DNA of 64,000 nt, from contig JAVYIG010000602.1 in NCBI GenBank assembly GCA_035222895.1, positions 248,001-312,000 on the forward strand. Direction: 5' to 3'. This DNA is from Strongylocentrotus droebachiensis. Lineage: Eukaryota; Echinodermata; Echinoidea; Camarodonta; Strongylocentrotidae. Position numbers and translations under genes: made by a program. Positions 13,685-24,136 of this stretch are shown here, in pieces. Under the pieces are notes generated by a model. It was not told the origin of the DNA. It did no database searches and saw only the letters and a list, made by a program, of their open reading frames with translations. The stretch's first letter is position 1; each line of letters begins with the position of its first letter.

Positions 13685-15348
13685 TGGGCCTTGCACCCCC
13701 CCCCCCCCGACAAAAAAAGAGAGAGAGATGAAGGAAAATAAGGAATAGAGGAGAGAAAAGAAAGAAAGAAGAAAAAGAAGATGAAGGGGTAAAAAAAAAA
13801 GGGGGATCGGGGGAGGGGGAAAAGGCCCTGCCTCCCCTCCTCCATCAGCAAAAAAAAGAGAGAGGGAGAGAAAGGGAGAGAGAAGGAAGGTCGGGGAAGG
13901 GAAAGAGGAGAGAAAGTGAAATAAAATAAAGAAGAAGAAGAAAAGAAAAGGGGGAAAATATATGCTTTTGCGCTCCTCTCGCCCCCCCCCCCCCAACGAG
14001 ACCAAGCGCCAGATACGCCACTGGACACTACTGGCGTACTCCCCCAAACAAGAATAAAACGAGGTTGATTTCTAATTCGATTTCAGTGTTTTACAAATGT
14101 TGTAAAATGACATAGTTTTTTAGTAAATGTTTTATGAGTTTGTTGGAAAATTCCCAAAGTAACAGTCAGGCGAGAAGTATGCTTATTTAGAGGTCTACAT
14201 GTCAAGGCTCGCGGAACGGCGGGGCTCGGGGGCATGGGTCCCCCACTATTTTGAAAAAGTATATTCAAGAGAAGAAGGGAAAAAAGAGAGAAAAATAAAT
14301 TGTGACCTGCCAGTGTCATAATGAGGTCTCAAAATATGATAAACTGACCGTAGTTAAATGCCTAAAACCCCTGACTTTCCGGAGGCTCCACCCCTTGACC
14401 CCACCAAGGGCCCTAAGGCGTGCTCCTGAATACTTATCTGACCGTTATAAAATGCCTAAAAATCCCTGAGTTTCCGGGGTATTAAAATATGTTCATCTGA
14501 ACGTTAATGAATGCCCCGATAGCCCCTGAGTTAGTTCTTGGGGCTCAGCCCCTGGACTTTACGCCAATTTATGTTCCGCGAGCCTTGACGTGCAGACCTC
14601 TATAAGCATATTTCTCGCCTGATTGTAACTTTTGGAATTCGTCATTTTCCAACAAACTCATAAAACAGTATAATTTACTAAAAAATTATATCATTTTACA
14701 ACATTTGTAAATCACTGAAATCGAATTAGAAATGAACCATTTAAGGGGGAGGCTGCCCCCTTCCAATTAGTACGCCAGTGGTGTCTAGTGGCGTATCTGG
14801 CGCTTGGTCTCGTTTGGGGGAGGCGAGATGAGCGCAAAAGCATTATATCTTTTCCCTCTTTCCTTTTTTTCTTCCTTTCTTTCTTTCTTTCTTTCTTTCT
14901 ATTTCTTTTTAATATACTTTTTCAAAATAGTGGGGAGGGGGGAAATCTCAGTCTCCCGAGCCCTGCCATTCCGCGGGCCTGGACATGAAGGCCTCTATTA
15001 AAATAAGCATACTTTTTTTAATATTTATGTTTAAAATAAGCATACTTCTCGCCTGACTGTATCTTCGGGAAATTAGTCATTTTCCAACAAACTCATAAAG
15101 TATAATTTACTAAAAATTATGTCATTTCACAACATTTGTAAATCGCTGAAATCGAATTAGAAATAAACCTAGTTTTATTCTTGTTTGGGGGAGTACGCCA
15201 GTAGTGTCCAGTGGTGTATCTGGCGGTGGTCCTATTGGGGGGGGGGGGGGGGGGCGAGAGGAGCGCAAAAGCATATCTTTCCCCCTTTTCTTTTCTTCTT
15301 ACTCTTTATTTTCTTTCCCTTTCTCTCCTCTTTCCCATTCCCTCCCTC

Positions 15349-15383
<35 letters not shown>

Positions 15384-18300
15384 GCTGAAGGGGGAGGGGG
15401 AGGCAAGGGCCTTTCACCCCCGATTCACACCTTGTTGGCGGGAAAAATCGCAACTGATCTCCCTTACCTTTCTTCTTCCTCTATTTTTTCTCTTTCCCTT
15501 CCCCTTCCCTTCCTTCTCTCTTTTTAAAGTTTGCTGGGGGGGGGGGGGGAAATGGCCTTTCACCCCTACCCGAACCACATGTTGTTGGCTAGATTAATTG
15601 CATCTGACCCCTCTCCCTTTCTTTTCTTCTTTCCCTTTTTTGTTCCCTTTTAGCTCTTCTCTTTCCTTTTCCCTTAGTACTCTTTTTTTTTGCCCCCCCC
15701 CCCTGAGGATCAACAAATTGTTGGCGAGAAAATCGTTACTGATATTCCCCTTCATTACCTTTCTTATTCCTTTCCCCCTTCCTTTGTCTCCTCTTCTCCT
15801 TTTTTTATGTCCCTTTCCTTCCTTCTCTCTTTTTGGGGGAGAGGTGGGGGGGGGGGGGGGGGGCAACAGCCTCAGAGGCAAGGCCCTCAGTCGCCCCCCC
15901 CCGCCCAACCGATCTCTTTTGCCCCCTTTTCTTTTTTTCTTCCTCTTCTTTCTTTCCTTTCTCTCCTCTTTCCCCCTTCCCTTCTGTTCCTTCTCTCTCT
16001 AGCTCTCTCTCTCTCTCTCTCTGGCGGGGGAGGGGGAGACCCCTTCGGCCCTCCCCCTGGATCCGTGCCTGGCCATATTGGATTAGGTGTGTCCCCTATC
16101 CAATATGTACTGACCTGAGCAGTTTTGTAACAGCGAGCAGGCCCCGTACGCACAGAGCTGAGCAGCTTTGTAACAGCGGACTCGATTGGTTGCCTTAAAA
16201 ACCAATTTACGAGCATACTGCGCATCCGTTTAGAAAAGGGCACACGTGTGCTAACAAACTAGCAGGCGTGTGCTATCGCACCTTGCACACGTCTCCTAAA
16301 TAGCAGGCGATGATTGGTCAATTTAGCAGACGTGTGCCGCGTTCCATACGTCTGGGGTACGTGAATAAAGTCACCAACGGCTTTCCATACTTTCTCTCTC
16401 TCTCTCTCGTCTCTCATTTTACCAACTCCATTCCAAAGGTCTCCAACTGTGACTGGTGTTTCGTCTCTTGCCGTGGAACATGTCTCACAACTCGGCGACA
16501 CCCTGGCTAAAATCTCCTGGCATAAATCAGGCATATTCAAGGTAAATCTATGAATCTAAAAATGAAACTCCTGCCTTAATTTGCACTTCACTTTTCGAAA
16601 GTAATAGTCCGTGATATTTCCTATAAAGCTATGTTGCAATACGCAATAGTCTTTATATTAAAAAAAAAGGAAACAATGGGCCCACAAACACTGTGGTTGC
16701 CATAGATATAATATAAGAAACTGTGAGTCAAGGATAGCTAGGGTTTAATTCATGAATTTGAATGAAGAGGAAGCAGCAAGATAAAGATGAATACACATTA
16801 ATAGAGAGGGACATTGCGTGATGCGTGATCCGAAAAAAAGGAGAGAAACGTAAGAAGTGAACATTTGAGAGAGAGATGGCTTTAAACTTCATCTTCGTTC
16901 AAAAAAACATATTTTTCAGAATGGTCGACCTGCTTTGACAGCGTCACAGCGAGAGGAAGCGATGACTGTGCTTGTACAACGGGCAAAGGAACGAAACGTA
17001 AGTCACAAGAGTTTAATGGTAATCAAAATGAACATGAGCGCCTAATTTTTTATTTTAGTTACCGTATGTCCAGTCATGTCCAAACATATTAACCATATGT
17101 CCAAATATTTTAACCACATGTCCGGTAATGTAATGGGTATTACTAGCCAATATACAATACTATGACATTTTACCCCATTTCTTTAAGTTTTAAACACTGT
17201 CAAAGTTCTCCGTTGCCATATAGTTAGTCCAAAAGTTGAAGTCTATTGTATAAGGGCCATCAAGACCCAAGGCTTTATGGTTCTTAAAGGTACTGAAAGA
17301 CTTTCAGAACAGTAAGTAGTCAGTTAATAACGCACAATGGATATGTTTTCGTTTAATAAGTGACCGTTGTCAGTGTCGTCAGTGACTTTAATCACTTCTA
17401 AGCTTATATCCATTACGAAATAAATTTGTTCATAAGGATATTTCTATTGAACCTTCCATAATTTTATTTTGTATTCTTTAATTGTATTTCGTCATTATTC
17501 AAATATTGCTGTGGAGCGTCTTAAACAATATGAAATATTTGGCAATCATTTTCGTGTTTTGCATAAGCTCAACCAAATAGTTCAATGAAAATTTCTTCCT
17601 TCCATTTAGGCACCTTTGCAAGTTTGTCCTCCTTTAGGCGACTACGAATGCAATGGCGTCAGTGTCAAGTTAGGTCTTGCTGGAAAACATCAACGCATTA
17701 ACGCAGCTTTGGCCGGTCAACTCACTAAAACGTGGCTCGATGAGAAAGCCCCAGGGAGAGTACAATTCCAAGGTAATATTCAGGAGAGATACTCGTTATT
17801 AACCTGTTTTTCTTCAGAGACGACATGGCAATATTTCAAAGCGAATAAATGTAGTCTATACGAGTCTCGTACTATGCACATTAAAGAAAAGAAGCGAAAC
17901 ACGTAACATAATTTATATCAATAATTGTAAACGTATGTAGCCCCCCCCCCCAGACATAACAATAAATTTAAAGGAATAGACATACTTGTATATTCAAATA
18001 TATATTTACTAGGGTTAGGAAAAATATTATGTTATTTTTCATATATTTCTATAGAATTTGTTTTAGTTTTATATTTGACACATATACATCCTTTTGAATA
18101 CTAGGTATTGTGTTATTGGAGAGATACTGTGGCCACATTTGTATGGAAACATAAACAACATTGTACGTATTCTTTTCATATAGGACCCCAAGATGTAGAT
18201 ATCAGCGGCAACTCAACAATTGGTGATAAACTTGACGATGGGAAAGTTCAGAGAGCGACGCCATTCGTTCTGCCAGACGAATTCTTACAAGGTAATTTTC

Positions 18301-21300
18301 GCTTAATGCCTCTGGCTAACGAGGCCACCTTGCAAATAGCGAATAGCAAAAAATAAGTAGGATGATAAAGTTCATGGGAAGTTAATCATAGTACATGCAG
18401 AGCAATGACATTGATTTTAATTGCACGGTAAAGTTACACACAGAAAGAATAGAATTACAACAGAAGCAAACAAATAATACCCAACACACACACACACACA
18501 CACACACACGCATTGTAGGGGTTGAATTAATACCAAAATTATCTAGAAATATTTATTTCTAAAGACATCTTCAGGTAATTTGATATACTCCAAAGTGTGA
18601 CACATTTTTCGACAATACAGATATCAATAGAAATACATATGGAACTTGAGAAAAGTATTAAGGGATATTGCATAGTGAAATAAATGGATAAACAGTTGCT
18701 GACGCTTATCAGCAAATGTCGTAATCAAATACTGTATTTAAAGCAAATGAAATACTATATTTATCTATTTTAGGCAGCATCGAAAGATAAGTCATTTACT
18801 TTGTTTAAGCTATATAATTAATTTATCTTTTGAATATTGCTCTCAGGATTCGAGTTATCCAAGTGGCCAGGACGTAACCAAATAATCCGGAAAACCGGCG
18901 TAACTTACTACATCGATATTGCACATACCAAAAACAGCATGGCCTTCTGTAAGAATTGGTTTGAAGAAGAGGCATCGGATGAGGCCAAGATGATCCCAGG
19001 AGTCATCAAAAAAGTCCTCATTTTCAATCTAGGCGGGGATAGAGACGGTTACACGATCCTACGACCTCTTGTGGTAAGTTTTCGTTTAATTTACCTTCAT
19101 TCTACGTCATTAAAGTTGCAATGTTGTAATTGAGCTAAGGAAATAGCCAACGTTGTCTTCTGTTCATACATTTTCGCCTAATCGTCTATTTCAAGAGAAC
19201 GTTCTGGGAGAGGTTTCCTAATGCGTTTCCTAATGCGTGATGAATACAATTTTAGTTTGAAATGAGAAAATCCAAACACAATCACATATTCAACACCACT
19301 ATTTAATTAACGTAAATAGAAATAAATTGAAAAGAACTAAATAGGGGAAAATATTTTGATGCGAACAATTCGATGAAGAAAAAAAAGTTAACAAGATTGT
19401 TTTTTTAACTGTGTGTGACGAACAGAAGACACATTCATGTAAATTACATTTATTACATGCACATTTGTTATTGACACCTCCTTCCTGGTTGTTTTCAGTT
19501 AAGTATATTTCCTTTCTTTATATATTTAATGGTTTTCAATGAAGTGATGTTACTTCATTCGGCCATTATTACTTCTTTCATGCTGAAGAAATTATTCGAT
19601 CTACTTTCTTCATCAGGAATACGGATTCGACGCTGTTGTGTTTTCGGTCATGCGAACCGTAGCATCTCAAGAAAATGAAGTGAGAGGTAAGTCAAGGGGT
19701 TGTAGCTAAAATTAACACTTCGTGAATTTAAATTCTCATACTTCAAGGCTATGCCATCTTGGAATTTAAATAAAAAAAGACCGGGGGGGGGGTGTTTCAC
19801 AAAGATCCCAGGTCGAACTTAACCCTAAGTTGGACTTAAAAATTATGGAGAGCCATTTGTAGCCTTAAATTTAAATATTTACAAAAGCAAAAATTGAAAT
19901 ATTTTAGACTTTTCATAAATTCCACATCAAGAACATTGAAGCTCCTTTATAATATTAAACTTGAATGATTTGAATCAACATTTTATGCCTTTTGAAATAA
20001 CTTTTACAAAATATTTTCAATGATGCTAACAGCTTTCCATACTTGTTAAGTCCAACTTAGAGATAAGTGCAACTTAGGATCTTTGTGAAACAACCCCCTG
20101 GATGGATAAATCCCATTTAACCTCATAACTCAAAGGCGTATTTTATTTGGATATATCAATCATGATAATAAGACAACATGTTCAAATCCCCCCCCCCCCC
20201 AACTCAGTGTTTTTTAGGGTCCGCATATGCGTGCTCCCAGCGACCCCGCCTTTTTTCCAGCAAAAGTCCGGTGTGTAAAGTCAATACGGGTCGACCTTTT
20301 TCTTTTGTTATACGAGTCTTTTTCAGCACCCCCGCCCCCCCCCCCCCCCTTTCAGCAAAAGTCTGGTGTGTAAAGTCAATACGGGTAGACTTTTTTCTTT
20401 TGTTATGAGCCGGAGAGTTTGGGAACACGCATGGTATCCATCCGTTTACGGAGTGGGGTGGGGGGGGGGGGGTGGGGCGGGGTTCAAAAACACATAAAAG
20501 CCCTTAAACAATTTGTAATCAAATTTAAGGGGCAAATCTTGTTAAGTGCCTCGTTACAAATGATTTCATTCACCTGTTACGAATAATTGTATTTGAATAG
20601 TTAGAATACGAATTGCATACATTCCGTGTTGTTAGGTAGACAAGCCATTCAAATAAATAAACAACATAATGGTACCCGAGCTCTAGCTCATGCTACAGTT
20701 TTTGGTTTCAATATCACTTTATTTATAATTATAATTATCAACAAAAAAATTGAAGAACAAAATAGAAAGACAACATACCGAAGAAATTAGAGGAAAGCTC
20801 AAATCGCGCCAAACGAATGACTTTGCAGCGCTGCTACACCACATCATTTTGAATAGAATACCATTGCACAATTTAATTATATAAACTTTTTGTTTAATAT
20901 CCTTGTCTATTGCCGAATACTGCCACATGAATGACCAGACTTTCCTCCCAGAATAAGTTAGGGTTTTATTCTTAAATTTATTCAGATTACAAAACTATTC
21001 AGTTGCTAGATGATCAGCTGATGAAATGCCACCAGCATCTGGCAACCTTTAAGAAGCTCCATGGTGATATTTGCAACTCATTCCAAGATCAACAATGTCA
21101 TCGTGACGTCATACAAGCGCCAATGTTTAAAGTAACTCCTTCCGCTACAGAAGCAATTCAATGGGTTTTAGGCTCTCGTATGTGTCTTGATGATAGGGAA
21201 TCGATGGACATGCCCGATGGTGAAGGGTTTTTGCATGAAGCTGACCATCTTCAGGTTTTGGTCACTGGTAGTAATTTCCTTGCCGGATCGGTTATCCATG

Positions 21301-21338
21301 TTATCGAACCTAACATGTTCGATAAAGTAGAGTACTAA
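2520..21338 (+). CDS. FPGS: folylpolyglutamate synthase, 12 coding exons
   Basis: Predicted enzyme that ligates glutamate, using ATP, onto the gamma-carboxyl of reduced folates, trapping them in the cell. I assembled coding exons 2520-2600, 4828-4950, 5597-5715, 6495-6696, 7195-7256, 16439-16541, 16920-16997, 17610-17772, 18184-18291, 18847-19073, 19617-19686 and 20986-21338. All junctions are GT-AG and phase-consistent, giving 562 residues (vertebrate FPGS is close to 590). The start ATG has a good context (GCAGCCATGG), with an in-frame TGA 11 codons upstream. Family motifs: ATP loop GTKGKGS (82-88), RERVRING (116-123), VEVGLGG (181-187), WHKSGIFK with the expected carbamylated Lys225, [11 protein letters not shown] (281-291), FNLGGDRD and a C-terminal LVTGS. 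The N-terminus is acidic with no mitochondrial presequence, so the product is probably cytosolic unless another first exon exists. Three normally strict motif positions differ (see findings), so a divergent paralogue is possible. Confidence 0.93.
2601..3780. other. FPGS intron 1, 5' part
   Basis: Intronic AT-rich DNA with a (TG)n tract at about 2856-2891 running into T7-G7. No coding or structured element was recognised apart from this microsatellite. Confidence 0.5.
3870..4425. repeat. GC-rich patch with repeated GGCCGYRCGG motifs
   Basis: A 550-bp island far richer in G+C than the flanking intron. It carries at least seven variants of GGCCGTACGG/GACCGCACGG in both orientations (near 3919, 4017, 4087, 4156, 4190, 4203, 4342 and 4412). 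Dense short inverted motifs are typical of transposon subterminal regions, but no termini were identified. Confidence 0.45.
4430..4790 (+). pseudogene. LINE 3'-end relic (CR1/L2-like)
   Basis: A broken + strand frame reads [10 protein letters not shown] near 4610-4640, like the FxxAAPxLWNxLP motif at the C-terminus of many CR1/L2 reverse transcriptases. Stops and frameshifts surround it. It sits immediately before FPGS exon 2. Confidence 0.4.
5597..7256 (+). CDS. FPGS: FPGS exons 3-5, ATP-binding core
   Basis: Exon 3 (5597-5715) carries the nucleotide loop GTKGKGS. Exon 4 (6495-6696) carries the omega-loop region [16 protein letters not shown] and a hydrophobic helix. Exon 5 (7195-7256, 62 nt) carries [13 protein letters not shown], whose Glu is expected to help bind magnesium-ATP. 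Exon 3 ends in phase 2 and exon 4 restores the frame as Ser-Ser. Exon 5 ends in phase 2. Confidence 0.92.
6848..7152. mobile_element. non-autonomous Tc1/mariner-like repeat, copy 1
   Basis: This fills most of FPGS intron 4. It matches, in inverse orientation, 63528-63888 beside the other gene. The right end reads TTTTTTCTAAGACGCACTGTA; the other copy ends TACAGTGCGTCCCAGAAAA, a Tc1/mariner-style terminus with a TA target. The left end is not resolved. Confidence 0.55.
7257..8082. other. FPGS intron 5, first part
   Basis: Intronic AT-rich DNA with a short imperfect hairpin GAGCCGAGGTGATCTCGGTTC at about 7551 and a C15 run near 7984. No coding feature was recognised. Confidence 0.4.
8083..8320 (+). 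mobile_element. short palindrome-rich element, left inverted copy
   Basis: Begins TATGGAAAGCCGTTGGTGAC and contains at least five GCACACGTCTGCTAA-type palindromic blocks. About 200 bp matches the reverse complement of 16196-16391 almost throughout; this copy carries a roughly 20-bp extra segment. It looks MITE-like and has no coding capacity. Confidence 0.75.
8321..9640. other. FPGS intron 5, no gene recognised
   Basis: Open stretches of about 100 codons occur (8317-8625) but show no family motif, no repetition elsewhere and no splice context. Otherwise AT-rich non-coding DNA. Confidence 0.4.
9752..9852. repeat. (CCCCCT)n minisatellite
   Basis: About 100 bp of TCCCCC/TCCCC repeats, giving artefactual Pro/Ser/Leu reading frames in all registers. 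Confidence 0.9.
10200..11110 (-). mobile_element. hAT-like MITE cluster with two 110-bp units
   Basis: C/G homopolymers flank two copies of a unit at 10795-10880 and 10908-11000 (GAAGCGCGGAAGCTTTGACG, then a GAAGACGATTTGTTGTACCG-type block). These match, in reverse complement, the tandem array at 51630-52310. The DNA is therefore the same repeat family in opposite orientation. Confidence 0.6.
11240..11580 (+). mobile_element. dispersed repeat family copy a
   Basis: Shares a long diverged block (CCCGCGGGCC..GACATG, then CATTTTCCAACAAAC, then TAATTTACTAAAAA) with copies at 14060-14330 (-), 14560-14810 (+) and 14930-15250 (+). Confidence 0.65.
11590..12074. mobile_element. CT-rich/poly-G element ending in CCTGGATCCGCGCCTG
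   Basis: Pyrimidine tracts alternate with G9-G12 runs, and the right end CCTGGATCCGCGCCTG at 12059-12074 is identical to the terminus of the insertion at 50767-52462. The left terminus was not recognised. Confidence 0.5.
12414..12900 (-). pseudogene. LINE 3' terminus (CR1/L2-like), 5'-truncated
   Basis: The - strand frame reads [15 protein letters not shown] then a helix and stop near 12687, the standard C-terminus of CR1/L2 reverse transcriptases. Upstream frames are broken by a stop. The 3' UTR ends in GAATTGAATTGAATTC-like tandem pentamers at 12418-12445, a typical L2 tail. Confidence 0.7.
12900..13500. other. intronic AT-rich DNA
   Basis: No coding or RNA signal was recognised. It has a G14 run near 13311. 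Confidence 0.4.
13632..13682. repeat. (TAA)n microsatellite
   Basis: About 17 perfect AAT units inside the repeat-rich FPGS intron 5. Confidence 0.95.
14060..14330 (-). mobile_element. dispersed repeat family copy b
   Basis: Reverse-complement copy of the block at 14930-15250. The two flank the direct copy at 14560-14810. Flanking CT/poly-G tracts at 13695-14045 and 15232-15400 extend the inverted similarity, including the shared phrase TCTGGCGCTTGGTCTCGTT or its complement. Confidence 0.65.
14560..15250 (+). mobile_element. dispersed repeat family copies c and d
   Basis: Two direct copies (14560-14810 and 14930-15250) of the family, each ending in a GTACGCCAGTRGTGTC-like segment. A (CTTT)n tract separates them. 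Confidence 0.65.
15260..16071. repeat. pyrimidine-rich and poly-G tract complex
   Basis: Long TTCTTTCC/CTCTCT tracts with G10-G18 runs, ending in CCTGGATCCGTGCCTG at 16056-16071, the same terminus type as other elements here. Serine/leucine- or glycine-rich frames in this region are composition artefacts. Confidence 0.6.
16196..16391 (-). mobile_element. short palindrome-rich element, right inverted copy
   Basis: Reverse-complement partner of 8083-8320. It ends exactly where a CT microsatellite begins, about 48 bp before FPGS exon 6, so it borders the polypyrimidine tract of that acceptor. Confidence 0.75.
16439..16997 (+). CDS. FPGS: FPGS exons 6-7
   Basis: Exon 6 (16439-16541) encodes [25 protein letters not shown] and SGIFK, the family block with the catalytic carbamylated lysine. 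It is separated from exon 5 by a 9.2-kb intron, the longest in the gene. Exon 7 (16920-16997) encodes a short helix ending in VQRAKERN. The acceptor of exon 6 follows a CT-microsatellite that starts right at the end of an inserted repeat. Confidence 0.9.
17610..21338 (+). CDS. FPGS: FPGS exons 8-12, C-terminal ligase domain
   Basis: Exon 8 carries [11 protein letters not shown], whose His contacts ATP in the family. Exons 9 and 10 carry the linker to the C-terminal domain, then [11 protein letters not shown] (family DGAHT) and [10 protein letters not shown]. Exon 11 carries YGFDAVVFS. Exon 12 encodes the last 117 residues, including the terminal [12 protein letters not shown], and ends at the TAA at 21336-21338. 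Confidence 0.92.
18483..18510. repeat. (CA)n microsatellite
   Basis: Perfect CA dinucleotide run in FPGS intron 9. Confidence 0.9.
19784..20099. mobile_element. foldback MITE, GTTTCACAAAGATCC termini
   Basis: Starts GGTGTTTCACAAAGATCC and ends GGATCTTTGTGAAACAACCCC, about 315 bp, with subterminal AGTTGGACTTAA and its complement. It lies in FPGS intron 11. Its terminus resembles the element at 41284-41440. Confidence 0.75.
20255..20410. repeat. tandem duplication of a ~55-bp block
   Basis: CAGCAAAAGTCCGGTGTGTA-type blocks at about 20258 and 20351 continue through GTCAATACGGGT and CTTTTTCTTTTGTTAT. They are separated by a C-run and the period is about 93 bp. Confidence 0.8.
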
Positions 21339-21441
21339 AGTTTATTTTCTTAGAATGTCTGGCCGGGTCAGACGTCTATATATTAATTGTTTTTGGTTAA
21401 AGGAAAGAAAAAAAAAAGAATCACGCGATTTAATTTGTAAA

Positions 21442-21447
21442 AATAAA
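21442..21447 (+). terminator. FPGS poly(A) signal
   Basis: AATAAA lies 104 nt after the FPGS stop codon and is followed by T/GT-rich sequence. This implies a short 3' UTR ending near 21465. Confidence 0.6.
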
Positions 21448-21465
21448 GTGAATATTTGTCAATAC

Positions 21466-22020
21466 TGTATAACAAGCTTGGGTTTTCGGTTGCTTGCAAT
21501 TATTTGTTCAAATTTAAAACAATTTTTTTTTTAATTTACATATTTTTACTCAGTTTCAGAAGCGCATGTATACAGATTTATTCATGGTACTTCTTTATTT
21601 GCTTTTCATTGCAACATACCTGTACTTTTTGTGTGATTTATTTTGGAAGGAAAACGATGTGGTTATACCCTAAACCCACATTTTCCAAAGATGTGCTCTA
21701 AATGAATGGAAAGCAACAACAAAAAAACAAAAAAACAATAACAAGTGCCCCTATCAGCTTGTATGACCACTTTTCCGGTCTCTATGTTCTTGCGAGGGGA
21801 AGGGGGTGTACAGCAGCCAACAAATCCCTCCTTCATTGAATGACAGACAACAAACGTATAACAAGACTAGGTAGAGAGATGGAGAAATTGAGAGGAAAAC
21901 CCGTAAAAGATGACCGGACTCCTTATCATGCCTCCCGCGCGGACAATAGTTGCACCACATTGGATACTATCTCGCATTACGCTTCATAGTATACAAATAT
22001 ATACTGTTTTGAGAGATTTT
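21466..22020. other. intergenic, no gene seen
   Basis: AT-rich DNA after the FPGS poly(A) signal. Short frames have no motif. Confidence 0.4.
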
Positions 22021-22025
22021 ACATG

Positions 22026-22075
22026 AAACTATGGGCCCCGGTGACTCCAATTTGAGTCACCGGGGCCGATAGTTT
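22026..22075. repeat. 22-bp-arm hairpin
   Basis: AAACTATGGGCCCCGGTGAC and its complement form 22-bp arms (one mismatch) around the six-base loop CAATTT. It is strikingly GC-rich against the AT-rich flank. There is no T-run typical of a pol III stop directly after it. Confidence 0.85.
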
Positions 22076-22079
22076 GAAC

Positions 22080-23350
22080 CAGTGTCTCGAAAAGAAGGCA
22101 GCGTATATTGTTTTATATCCTGCATCAATTTTTTTTTATTTTTTTTTTAATTTTTTTTTTGGAGGGAGCAGTCAATATCACCTTTGGCAAAATAGTTTTT
22201 TTAAATTTTTGATCACGTGAAGAGCTCTCGGCGAATAAAAAACCAATAAGTTGTTGATGCAGTAAATAATGTGGTATACACCCCCACCCCCTACACCTTC
22301 TATAGGCGCATAGTTTCGGATGAGATAATGATAGACAGGTATAAATTAGTTCTGAAACGTATATAGAGCAATTGAATTTTCCTGACACCATGGATGAATA
22401 GGGTGAGAAAATACAAATGTCTAATGGAAAAGGGGCAATATTTGGATTCATGAAGAAAACAAAATCACATTAAAGGTGCTCAGACATTTATCAAACTCTT
22501 GTTTGTGTTTTTAAATCAGAAACAGTAAAAGGATCAATGTATGCAATCAGTGGAGGATTTCACTCGGCCCGCCAATGCGCTATTTTTTTGCTCATTAATA
22601 AAAATACATCACCCATGTGCGAATATGGACTATATATTTTAGGATAGGTTGCGAAAAGCGTTAATTTAAAATGCCCCTCATATGATTGTTTCTGCTGACG
22701 AATTATGTAAGTTACCGGATAAGTTAATATATTATAGGTTACATTACTTGATTCATCAAACACTAATAGGTAATGTATATTTAAACTCAGATAAATATCA
22801 ATATGTTAGCGCTCACCTGATCATAATAGGCTTTAAAGATAAAGACCAGTTATAGTCATGCGATTGCATTGTGAAAGAAACGATGTGGAATCAATCAGAA
22901 AAGGTTGATCATCTAGCATATAAGTATTGGTGTGTACTGCAAGGTTCTGGAATCATCAAAACGATAAGAAATTTGGCCAAGTCTTCGTAAATTTACAAGC
23001 ACTGTACACAGAAAGATGTATATGGGACTACGCACACGTGCGCGACACGTGCGTTTATCTCTCACAGTCCAATAGATAAACTAAGTTACCAAATATATCA
23101 ATTAGTAGGCGGTTTCCCGGCAAATTGTTATCATCATGTATTAGTCAAAACATATTCTTTCACATGATTGGTAATAAGAGCTTCCATTTCATTTTTTGAA
23201 ATTGGGGCGTTTTCAATACTGGTCTTTACCTTTAACCAAACTTTTTACAATCGACCACCGCACCTGTTATTTAGAGTTCAATTATCTGAAAGTGGAGTGA
23301 GGTCATCGTTAAAATGATAATAAAATATTACGTCAAATATAGATGATGCA
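22080..23350. other. intergenic, no gene seen
   Basis: AT-rich DNA with a poly-T tract at 22130-22160. No coding or RNA gene was recognised. Confidence 0.4.
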
Positions 23351-23359
23351 GGGTTATGG

Positions 23360-23947
23360 AAATAAAGATCAGTTAGTTCCTCTTTTCTCGTGCTTTTTCC
23401 ATTATATTTGTCGTTTCATTGCATACTTTTTGTGATATAATTATTCTTGTATTATGTTTTGCATGAGAAATAAAATCATTTGAATTGATGTTTATATAAA
23501 TATAATGCAAATAGTTATGTACACATATAATTGTAAGAGATATAAATAAAATGTCCATAATAAAAGCCGTGATTGAAGATAATCATGATAATATTTGCCC
23601 ATAAACATGCAGAATTAGCGATATTTTGTAAATAATTTGTTTTCTTCTTTATCTTAAATTATACAATAGTAGTAGAACCAAAGAAAACGTTGGTATGGTG
23701 TTTAAATTATATCATATTCGATATATTCATTTCATTACAGTAGTGACGGGGAACTAAAATGAAATAGAGTGTAATAAAGATCAGTCGACATGTTTATATA
23801 TATAAATATAATGCAAATAATTATGTACACATGTGATTATAGGAGATATAAATGAAATGTACATTTACTTTGGAATAATAGCCGTGGTTAAAGATAATCT
23901 TGATTATTTTTGCTAATAAGTATGCAGAGTGAGCGATATTTTAAAAC
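23360..23947. repeat. diverged direct duplication
   Basis: The block at about 23490-23635 recurs at about 23791-23947 (shared TATAAATATAATGCAAATA, then ATGTACACAT, GAGATATAAAT, GCCGTG.TT.AAGATAATC and GAGCGATATTTT). Period is about 300 bp, with small indels. Confidence 0.75.
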
Positions 23948-24136
23948 TTGAATTTCTGCATTAGATTTACAGTGTTTCCGATAAACACGTTAGACAATAG
24001 ACTATATTTTTCCCGGGATCTAACATTCATTCGGGGATGTAGGCTCCTACTACTTTTTCCGGTACGCAGTCAGAACCACTCTATTTATGTGCTTTGTCAT
24101 TTTTTATATTTAATTGAATGTTTAGCTCCTATCTTG

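Noticed and set aside
13511-16243. Several frames of 100-180 codons rich in Ser, Phe, Leu or Arg, Glu, Lys
   Set aside because: Composition artefacts of CT/GA and poly-G tracts. Frames overlap on both strands.
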